This document shows, piece by piece, positions 15,455 to 21,907 of a stretch of DNA of 34,450 nucleotides (position 1 is its first letter; each line of letters starts with the position of its first letter). The DNA lies in NCBI GenBank assembly GCA_025361065.1, contig JANYAY010000047.1, forward strand, positions 1 through 34,450, given 5' to 3'. The translations under genes were made by a program, and so were the position numbers. The notes beneath the pieces are model-generated. The model searched no databases. It saw nothing but the letters and a program-made list of their open reading frames with translations, and was not told the origin of the DNA. This stretch comes from Deltaproteobacteria bacterium (GTDB lineage: Bacteria > Desulfobacterota > Syntrophia > Syntrophales > Smithellaceae).

Positions 15455-16045
15455 ATGGGAAAGCTGATATTAGTTTGTGCTATTGCTTATCTGGCTGGTT
15501 CGGTTAATTTTGCCATCATTTTTTTTCGGCTTACCGGCAAGACTGATCCGCGGTTGAGTTTCAGTGGCAATGCCGGAACGACAAATGTTTACCGTCAGGC
15601 AGGTATAGTTTGGGCGGGGATTGTTTTTCTGCTGGACATAGGCCGGGCAATAGCCGTCGCCGCTCTGGCAGTTTACTTCCTGCCTGCATCTTTAGTTCCG
15701 TGGGCGGGCTTCTTCCTTGTTTCGGGAAACAGTTATCCCTGCTTTCATAGATTTTACGGCGGCAAGGGTGTGGCCAACTATCTGGGCTTTTCGTTATTTG
15801 TTGTACCCTGGGCGGCCGGCCTTTCCGCAATAGCCTGGCTTGCTGTTTATGGTATCTTTCGTATTCCGTTTATTGCCTCTTTCTTTATGATATTTACTTT
15901 GGCAGTAGGACAGGCCTATTTTTTCGGTTGGGCATTTGGTGCCGTAGCCGGTGCAACCGCAACATTTGCGCTTATCTTATTAAATCACAGAAAAAATATT
16001 AGCGAAATCTGGAAAAGCAGAAAGACGATAAGGCCGGCTGAATAA
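15455..16045 (+). CDS. plsY: PlsY-type acyl-phosphate:glycerol-3-phosphate acyltransferase
   Basis: The 196-residue membrane protein has about five hydrophobic segments and all three PlsY motifs: SGNAGTTNVYR (about 37-47), GNSYPCFHRFYGGKGVANY (about 90-108), and NHRKNI near the C-terminus. PlsY moves an acyl group from acyl-phosphate to position 1 of glycerol-3-phosphate, the first step of phospholipid synthesis. Two positions differ from the usual form: SGNPGATN reads SGNAGTTN, and the His of GH.FP..L.FKGGKGVA is Asn. A copy at the end of a lipid cluster suggests a specialised enzyme that prefers the cluster's acyl product. Whether the genome has another, standard plsY cannot be seen. AAGGGA precedes the ATG. 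Confidence 0.88.
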   Translation: MGKLILVCAIAYLAGSVNFAIIFFRLTGKTDPRLSFSGNAGTTNVYRQAGIVWAGIVFLLDIGRAIAVAALAVYFLPASLVPWAGFFLVSGNSYPCFHRFYGGKGVANYLGFSLFVVPWAAGLSAIAWLAVYGIFRIPFIASFFMIFTLAVGQAYFFGWAFGAVAGATATFALILLNHRKNISEIWKSRKTIRPAE

Positions 16046-16312
16046 TGAAAATAGCTCTCCTCATCGTATAAGATCCGGTAGGACTTCAAATACTAAGAGA
16101 GAGTTTGGGAGATTTGGCTAGTTCATTGATAACGGCTTGAAACGTGCAGATTTTCGAACCTGGTATTTTAGGATGATGTGCTATTTGTGTCTTCCTGAAA
16201 GTCACAACGCACGTCTTGTGCAAATTTGCAAGAGTTCGATTGGTTATGCTCACCTTGTGCGTTCTATTCGGGCCAGAGTGGGTAAGTATCCGTATGTATA
16301 TAGAAAAAAGGA
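16046..16312. other. Intergenic region after the lipid cluster, no gene supported
   Basis: A short frame at 16137-16358 (73 codons) has no ribosome binding site and no recognisable pattern. CTCTCC near 16056 and GAGAGAG near 16098 could pair weakly, but no T-run follows. Otherwise nothing was seen. Confidence 0.5.
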
Positions 16313-16432
16313 AGTGTCGGATATTCTTACAAGTCAGAAAAATGAATATACGTATTAATTACATATCGTTAAGCTAAATATGATGACTAGACACCACTTT
16401 TTGCCGCCAGTTAGTGTCGGATATCTTTACAA
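16313..16432 (+). promoter_or_regulatory. Two near-identical 20-mers 100 bp apart upstream of the PEP-CTERM gene
   Basis: Copies at 16313-16332 and 16413-16432 share AGTGTCGGATAT and CTTACAA or TTTACAA, differing only by a TC/CT swap (18 of 20 identical). The spacing start to start is exactly 100 bases. Similar TGTCGGA...TTTACA boxes precede PEP-CTERM genes in other bacteria, where a PrsK/PrsR-type system with sigma-54 is known to control such genes. A weak sigma-54-like TGGCA-N10-TC is at 16494-16509, well below consensus. The regulatory role here is inference. Confidence 0.55.
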
Positions 16433-16571
16433 TGCATTATTATGATACGGGCAACGGGGATTTCATTTCATTAAACAAAAATATTCTTAACACTGGCAAA
16501 CCATTATCTATCAAGGGTCGGAGAAGAACATTCAATAAATTAAAGTAATTTTAATTTATTGGAATAAATCA

Positions 16572-16592
16572 TGCAAAGCTCTTCAGAGCTTT
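16572..16592. repeat. Palindrome sharing the MITE-end 11-mer
   Basis: TGCAAAGCTCT (16572-16582) is identical to the right end of the element at 11513-11523. It continues into a perfect palindrome, AAAGCTCT-TC-AGAGCTTT (16575-16592), 51 bases before the PEP-CTERM start. It may be a solo end of the same element or chance. Confidence 0.4.
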
Positions 16593-16642
16593 CGAGCGTG
16601 CTTTTATCAGCTATAATAATGAATGCAAAAGGAAGGTACAAA

Positions 16643-17383
16643 ATGAAAAATCGGAACAGAAATAGTTTAAGTCTACTTTTAGCAAGTATAACTCTCAGTA
16701 TAATCATTTTCTGTGCTACGACTCAAGCTGTGGCGTATCAGATCAGCGCGGATCTCTCACTTACACTCTTTGGGCAGCATGATTTCGTAGGAGGGACGAG
16801 CTTTCATGAAACGGTGTCAAATCAAGCTGGGACAGCCTCTGGCGTGGCAGACTTTTATTCCGTGCCGCCCATTTCCGTCAGTGTCTCAACAAATGTAGGC
16901 TATGGAGCCTTTGCCAGATCCTCCCTCACCGATTATTTAACATTTCATGTTGCAGATGGCGGTTCCGCTGATGTTAATATCATTATGGCGGGAACCTGGC
17001 AGGCGCAAGGGAATGGGTTTCCGCAAGGGAATGGATGGGCACAGGCTACACTCAGCTTTGGCCCTGCCTCTGATTTTCCAATATTGTACCACAATCAGTC
17101 ATTATCCGCTGATCATACTTATAGTATTAACAAGACATATACCATAACGGATAATCAAATTTACGGTTTGTTTATTGGTGTATATGTGCAGGCGAGCGAT
17201 GGAGGCAGCGCTTACATGGACGACCCGCTTACAATTGATCTGCCCCCCGGCGTGACGTTTACTTCGCTTTCGACAAGTCAATATTCTGATGTCCCCTCTG
17301 GCGTTCCCGAACCAGCAACCATGTTGCTTCTTGGACTTGGTCTGATGGGGTTGGCAGGAATCAGGAGAAAGTTTAAGAAATAA
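16643..17383 (+). CDS. PEP-CTERM sorting-domain secreted protein
   Basis: ATG 16643 with GGAAGG upstream gives 246 residues; earlier in-frame starts at 16571 and 16619 lack a site, and 16571 falls in a palindrome. There is a signal peptide (about 1-33), then a beta-rich region with many Ser, Thr, Gly and aromatic residues. The C-terminal sorting tail is VPEPATMLLLGLGLMGLAG followed by IRRKFKK. The tail is recognised by exosortase, which cleaves it and releases or anchors the protein at the surface, often with extracellular polysaccharide. No exosortase or EPS genes lie in the window. The passenger domain is not recognised. A terminator follows. Confidence 0.88.
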   Translation: MKNRNRNSLSLLLASITLSIIIFCATTQAVAYQISADLSLTLFGQHDFVGGTSFHETVSNQAGTASGVADFYSVPPISVSVSTNVGYGAFARSSLTDYLTFHVADGGSADVNIIMAGTWQAQGNGFPQGNGWAQATLSFGPASDFPILYHNQSLSADHTYSINKTYTITDNQIYGLFIGVYVQASDGGSAYMDDPLTIDLPPGVTFTSLSTSQYSDVPSGVPEPATMLLLGLGLMGLAGIRRKFKK

Positions 17384-17414
17384 CGAAAAACATAAGCAGT
17401 TTAATTGCAGAGAG

Positions 17415-17443
17415 GCAGGGTTCAGAAATGGCCCTGCTTTTTT
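17415..17443 (+). terminator. Rho-independent terminator of the PEP-CTERM gene
   Basis: GCAGGG (17415-17420) pairs with CCCTGC (17432-17437), followed by six T. It lies 32 bases after the stop codon. Confidence 0.75.
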
Positions 17444-17464
17444 ATTTAGTTCTTTCAGTAATAA

Positions 17465-17662
17465 TCACTTTTTACCCTCGCATCTCCCTAACACTTTGTA
17501 GGTGCTATCGATGTCCAGTGCATTTAATTTTTCTTTGATTACTCTTACACAGTAGGGGTGGAAAGCTGCTATACATTCGCTTTTTTCACAAATCTCGAAT
17601 ACAATAAGTAATGGGTAATATCTCAGGACAATCAAGAGTGTTGATAGGTATGTTATGGTCAT
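17465..17662 (-). CDS. Possible small cysteine-containing protein, unrecognised
   Basis: A 65-codon frame runs on the minus strand with a hydrophobic N-terminal third and four cysteines (CEKSEC, YC, RC). No ribosome binding site precedes its ATG, and no family is recognised. It fills most of the 376-base gap between the PEP-CTERM gene and the hybrid kinase. It is more likely noise than a gene but cannot be excluded. Outside it, the gap holds only the terminator at 17415 and the promoter at 17670. Confidence 0.22.
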   Translation of the reverse strand: MTITYLSTLLIVLRYYPLLIVFEICEKSECIAAFHPYCVRVIKEKLNALDIDSTYKVLGRCEGKK

Positions 17663-17669
17663 TATTTCA

Positions 17670-17698
17670 TTGACAGGTAAGGACGTTCTTCTTATACT
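17670..17698 (+). promoter_or_regulatory. Near-consensus sigma-70 promoter of the hybrid kinase operon
   Basis: TTGACA (17670-17675), a 17-base spacer and TATACT (17693-17698) match the housekeeping consensus at 11 of 12 bases. It lies about 60 bases before the hybrid kinase ATG, which has GAGGTGA upstream. Confidence 0.7.
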
Positions 17699-17759
17699 CT
17701 TTTAGTAAAAAGCAATCTTTTATCAATTTGCAGTAGCCTTCTCTATGCAGAGGTGAACC

Positions 17760-20534
17760 ATGTCTAAGAAAAATCTTGATTCCACCGCCATCGGAGGTCA
17801 GATGGATGTCATTGCCAATGGTCGACGGCAGGAGGATCTGCTTAGAGTGGGGGCTTTGCAGACCGCAATATTCAACAGCGCGAACTTCTCGAGTATTGCC
17901 ACGGATGCGAAGGGCGTCATCCAGATATTCAACGTCGGCGCCGAACGCATGCTGGGCTACACCGCCGCCGAAGTGATGAACAAGATTACCCCGGCCGATA
18001 TTTCCGATCCGCAGGAAGTGATAGCGCGCGCCGAAGCTTTAAGCATCGAGCTTGCCACCCCGATCGCCCCGGGATTCGAGGCCCTGGTCTTCAAAGCCTC
18101 GCGCGGGATCGAAGACATCTATGAGTTGACTTACATCCGCAAAGACGGCAGCCGCTTCCCGGCAGTCGTATCGGTTACCGCCCTGCGCGACGATCAGGAC
18201 GCCATCATCGGTTACCTGCTGATCGGCACCGATAATACTGCACGCAAAGAGGTTGAAGAGGAACGGATAAAGCTTGACCAGCGCCTCCGCGACCAGCAGT
18301 TTTACACGCGCTCTCTCTTTGAATCCAATATCGACCCGCTCATGACCACCGATCCGCAAGGCATCATCACCGACGTCAACAAGCAGATGGAGGCACTCAC
18401 CGGTTGTACGCGTGATGAACTGATCGGCGCACCTTTCAAGAAATACTTCACCGATCCGAAACGGGCCGAGGCGAGCATCAAGCAGGTGCTGGCTGAAGGC
18501 AAGATCACCAACTACGAACTCACCGCACGCTCCTGGGACGGCAGTCAGACAGTGGTGCCCTACAATGCGACCACCTTCTATGACCGGGACAGAAAGCTCC
18601 AAGGCGTGTTCGCCGCCGCACGCGACGTCACGGAGCGCAAACGACTGGACCACGCGCTGGAAGAGGCCAAGGAAGCCGCCGAGGACGCCAACAGCGCTAA
18701 GAGCGACTTTCTTGCCCGCATGAGTCACGAGATTCGGACGCCGATGAACGCCATCATCGGTATGGCGGACTTGCTGTGGGATACATCATTGACCTCGGAT
18801 CAGCGCGAGTACGTCCGGATTTTCAAGAAGGCGGGAAGCCAGCTCCTGGACTTGATCAATGACATCCTGGATCTTTCCAAAGTGGAGTCCGGTTATCTGT
18901 CGCTCGAGAGCATCGCCTTTGATCTCGGCGAGGTCCTCGACAAGACGCTCGAGATGATGGCGATTCGCGCCCACGAGAAGGGGCTTGAGCTGGCTCTCCG
19001 CATCGCTCCGGAGATCCCCACCGAGCTTATCGGCGACCCGGCCCGGCTCCGGCAGGTCCTCATCAATCTCATTGGAAACGCCATCAAGTTTACGGAGAAG
19101 GGCGAGGTGATCGTACGGGTCGAGCCCGACCCCGAGGATGCCGCCGCCGGTGCACTGCGGTTCTCGGTGGTCGACACCGGGATCGGGGTTCCCGATCAGA
19201 CGCGCGAGTTGATCTTTGCCCCCTATTCCCAGGTCGACACCTCCACCACGCGCAAGTTCGGCGGGACCGGCCTCGGACTTACCATCTCGCGACGTCTCGT
19301 CGAGATGATGCAGGGGCGGATCTGGGTGGAAAGCCGGATCGGCGCCGGCAGTACGTTCTACTTCACTGCCCGGTTTGCGGTCGGCGGCAAGCCTCTGCCC
19401 AGGGTCCTCTCCGAGCCAATGGATCTCCAGGACGTGAAGACCCTGATAATCGACGATAACGCAACGAACCGGTTGATCCTCAGGGAGATGCTCTCGCGCT
19501 GGGGAGCCGTGGTTACTGAAGCAGAAGGGGGCGAGCAGGGAATAGCAGAGTTGCTGCAGGCAAGGCAGGGCGATCTGCCTTATACCCTGGTATTGCTGGA
19601 CTGCCGCATGCCCGGAGTCGACGGCTTCCAGGTGGCCGAACAGGTTTTTAATGAGCCCGCCATTGCCGGTACGATTATCCTGATGCTCAGTTCGGACAAC
19701 CGCGCCGGGGATGTCGCCCGTGGCCGCGAACTGGGGGTTGCGGCGTACCTGATAAAACCTGTGAAGCAGGCCGAACTGCGAGAAGCGATCCAGGAGGCCT
19801 GTGCCGGCAAGGCACCTCAGGTGGAGCATCCCGCAGCGCAAACTGGAGATTTACTGGAAGTCGTGCCGGGGCTGCGAATCCTCCTGGCTGAGGATTCACC
19901 GGATAACGTACTGCTGATCCAGGCTTACCTTAAAGGCAGCGGGTGCAGCTTGGACCTGGCCGGCAATGGTGAGGTCGCCCTGCAGAAGGTCATCTCCGGC
20001 AAGTACGACATCGTGCTCATGGATGTCCAGATGCCGGTCATGGACGGTTACTCCGCCACACGCCGGATACGTCAGTGGGAAAGCGAAAACAGAGCCAGGC
20101 CGGTTCCGATCCTGGCGCTGACAGCTCATGCGCTGCCGGAGGAGGTCCGCAAGAGCCTCGATGCCGGCTGCACGGCCCATCTTACCAAACCCATCCGCAA
20201 GGCGACGCTTCTGCGGGCCATCAAAGAGTATACCAGGGGTCGCATATGCGTCCGCGTGGACTCTAGTCTTGCGGAGTTGGTTCCCGGTTTCCTGCAAAAC
20301 CGGCACAGCGACATCGCGGCGATTGAGGAAGCACTCGAACAGGCAAATTTTGAAAAAGTGCGCATCCTGGGCCACAACATGAAGGGATCCGGCGCCGGCT
20401 ATGGCTTTGACCGTATTACGGAAATCGGCGCATTCCTGGAGCAGTCAGCCGGGCGCCAGGCAGCAGGAGAGATCCGCGAGCAGGCCGCGGATCTAGTCCG
20501 CTACCTTGATGATCTTGAGGTGGAATACGAATAG
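17760..20534 (+). CDS. Soluble hybrid sensor histidine kinase: PAS-PAS-HisKA-HATPase-REC-REC-Hpt
   Basis: This 924-residue protein has no membrane segment. In order, it has PAS 1 (about 32-165), PAS 2 (about 180-295), a coiled-coil link, HisKA (MSHEIRTP, phospho-acceptor His323), HATPase (N box around Asn440, DTGIGVP, GGTGLGLTIS), receiver 1 (Asp614 in LLDCRMPG), receiver 2 (Asp755 in LMDVQMPVMDG) and a C-terminal Hpt domain (His872 in GHNMKGSG). Each phospho-transfer residue is in place, so a full internal His-Asp-His relay is possible, as in BarA/ArcB-like kinases. The output is probably the receiver fused to a hydrolase in the next gene, 8 bases downstream. Base composition is visibly GC-richer than both flanks, which suggests acquisition by transfer. 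Confidence 0.92.
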   Translation: MSKKNLDSTAIGGQMDVIANGRRQEDLLRVGALQTAIFNSANFSSIATDAKGVIQIFNVGAERMLGYTAAEVMNKITPADISDPQEVIARAEALSIELATPIAPGFEALVFKASRGIEDIYELTYIRKDGSRFPAVVSVTALRDDQDAIIGYLLIGTDNTARKEVEEERIKLDQRLRDQQFYTRSLFESNIDPLMTTDPQGIITDVNKQMEALTGCTRDELIGAPFKKYFTDPKRAEASIKQVLAEGKITNYELTARSWDGSQTVVPYNATTFYDRDRKLQGVFAAARDVTERKRLDHALEEAKEAAEDANSAKSDFLARMSHEIRTPMNAIIGMADLLWDTSLTSDQREYVRIFKKAGSQLLDLINDILDLSKVESGYLSLESIAFDLGEVLDKTLEMMAIRAHEKGLELALRIAPEIPTELIGDPARLRQVLINLIGNAIKFTEKGEVIVRVEPDPEDAAAGALRFSVVDTGIGVPDQTRELIFAPYSQVDTSTTRKFGGTGLGLTISRRLVEMMQGRIWVESRIGAGSTFYFTARFAVGGKPLPRVLSEPMDLQDVKTLIIDDNATNRLILREMLSRWGAVVTEAEGGEQGIAELLQARQGDLPYTLVLLDCRMPGVDGFQVAEQVFNEPAIAGTIILMLSSDNRAGDVARGRELGVAAYLIKPVKQAELREAIQEACAGKAPQVEHPAAQTGDLLEVVPGLRILLAEDSPDNVLLIQAYLKGSGCSLDLAGNGEVALQKVISGKYDIVLMDVQMPVMDGYSATRRIRQWESENRARPVPILALTAHALPEEVRKSLDAGCTAHLTKPIRKATLLRAIKEYTRGRICVRVDSSLAELVPGFLQNRHSDIAAIEEALEQANFEKVRILGHNMKGSGAGYGFDRITEIGAFLEQSAGRQAAGEIREQAADLVRYLDDLEVEYE

Positions 20535-20542
20535 GAGGAAGT

Positions 20543-21871
20543 ATGCGAGTAAGATTTTGGGGCACCCGAGGATCGATTGCCACGCCGGGCCCGGACACCG
20601 TCCGTTTTGGCGGTAACACCGCATGCATAGAAGTGACAACGGACGCCGGTGCCTGTTTTATATTTGATTGCGGGACCGGAGCGCGCGCTCTCGGCGCGTC
20701 GCTCATGGCACACGCGCCCAAACCCATCTCGGCTACGATCTTGCTCAGCCACACCCACTGGGATCACATCCAGGGCTTTCCCTTCTTCGCCCCGCTCTTT
20801 GGTCCCGGGAACCGGATCACAGTCTGCGGTCCGGAAGGAAGCGGGCGCTCTCTGCGCGAAGTTCTCTCCGGCCAGATGGAGTTCACCTACTTCCCCATCG
20901 AGATCGGCCAGCTTCCGGCAACGATCACCTTCCAGGAGCTCGGAGAAGGAACGCACGAGATCGGCGGCGCGCGAATAATTGCACAGTACCTCCATCACCC
21001 GGCGATGACGCTGGGGTACCGCATTGAGGCTGACGGTGCGGCCGTTGTGTATTTATGCGATCATGAGCCCTTCTCCGAAACGTTCTGGCATGACAGCCCG
21101 GCAGCCGGGCACGCCGAATCCATCGTGCACGACGGGGACCGGCGCCACGCGCGGTTCATGGCGGGCGCCGGCCTGGTGATCCATGACGGTCAGTACACTC
21201 CGGAGGAGTATCCATCCAAAAAGAATTGGGGCCACAGTACCTACGAGTATGCCGTGGGGATGGCCGCTGCCGCAGGGGTGCGTCAACTAGTTCTCACCCA
21301 CCACGATCCTATCCACGACGATGCTTTCGTTGAGGAGGTCGAAAAGCGCGCCTGCGGGTATGCCAGGCAGCGCGGTTACAATGTACAGGTCTGCTGCGCC
21401 TTTGAAGGCCAGGATCTGGCCATAGAACCGCACGGCGTCCCGCAACTGACACCTCCGGTTCCACATTCGGGCCGTGATACCCTGCAAAGCAGACGTATCC
21501 TGGTCGTGGACGACGATCCGGACATACGCGCTCTCGCGAATAAAGCCCTGAGTCAGGACGGGCACATCGTAACCGAAGCGGGAAGCGGCAGAGAGGCACT
21601 GGCGTTGATTGATAAGCAGGCGCCCGATCTTCTCGTGCTGGACCTGCTGATGCCGGTACAGGGAGGTCTGGACGTGCTGAAGATCCTTCGTTCCAGGCCG
21701 GCAACGGCAGCTTTGCCGGTCGTCGTATTGACGGCCATGGATGACGAGGTTACCACTCGTGCCAGCTTTGAGTTCGGCGCAACGGACTACCTGACCAAGC
21801 CCTTCTCGATCCCGCAGCTCGCGGCGCGCGTGCGTGCCTGCCTCGCACGCACCGGAAGTGATGTGACCTGA
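20543..21871 (+). CDS. Metallo-beta-lactamase-fold hydrolase fused to a receiver domain
   Basis: The 442-residue protein has an N-terminal metallo-beta-lactamase domain (about 1-290) starting WGTRGSIATPGP. The metal motif is SHTHWDH (His70, His72, Asp74, His75), with His151/152, Asp173 and the late His253/254, so a two-metal site looks complete. This domain resembles the phosphodiesterase and RNase Z-like branch (PhnP, CpdA type II) rather than lactamases. A C-terminal receiver domain (about 317-440) has the acidic patch VVDDDPD, Asp367 in VLDLLMPVQGG, Thr397 and Lys419. The layout suggests hydrolysis of a phosphodiester, perhaps a signal nucleotide, switched by phosphorylation from the adjacent Hpt-ending kinase. 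The substrate is unknown. AGGAGG precedes the ATG, and its GC content matches that of the kinase gene. Confidence 0.88.
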   Translation: MRVRFWGTRGSIATPGPDTVRFGGNTACIEVTTDAGACFIFDCGTGARALGASLMAHAPKPISATILLSHTHWDHIQGFPFFAPLFGPGNRITVCGPEGSGRSLREVLSGQMEFTYFPIEIGQLPATITFQELGEGTHEIGGARIIAQYLHHPAMTLGYRIEADGAAVVYLCDHEPFSETFWHDSPAAGHAESIVHDGDRRHARFMAGAGLVIHDGQYTPEEYPSKKNWGHSTYEYAVGMAAAAGVRQLVLTHHDPIHDDAFVEEVEKRACGYARQRGYNVQVCCAFEGQDLAIEPHGVPQLTPPVPHSGRDTLQSRRILVVDDDPDIRALANKALSQDGHIVTEAGSGREALALIDKQAPDLLVLDLLMPVQGGLDVLKILRSRPATAALPVVVLTAMDDEVTTRASFEFGATDYLTKPFSIPQLAARVRACLARTGSDVT

Positions 21872-21888
21872 CCGGCAACAAAAGCCGG
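21872..21888. terminator. Small hairpin between convergent genes
   Basis: CCGGC (21872-21876) and GCCGG (21884-21888) form a five-base stem in the 36-base gap between the MBL-receiver gene and the minus-strand WD40 gene. T-rich sequence follows on the plus strand. It is weak. Confidence 0.4.
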
Positions 21889-21907
21889 AACATCAAATTT
21901 CTGTTTC

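Noticed and set aside
5778-16045. The cluster as an aryl-polyene pathway
   Set aside because: There is no ammonia lyase, AMP ligase, ketoreductase or glycosyltransferase-acyltransferase, and three radical SAM genes are not part of aryl-polyene clusters.
16137-16358. A 73-codon plus-strand frame after plsY
   Set aside because: It has no ribosome binding site and no family pattern, and it overlaps one of the conserved upstream boxes of the PEP-CTERM gene.
16494-16509. A sigma-54 promoter before the PEP-CTERM gene
   Set aside because: TGGCA fits the -24 element, but the -12 element reads TATCT and lacks the conserved GC, so it is not listed as a promoter.
18786-19841. A 351-codon minus-strand frame inside the hybrid kinase
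   Set aside because: It is antisense to well-conserved HATPase and receiver domains in GC-rich DNA, which commonly leaves long antisense frames open.
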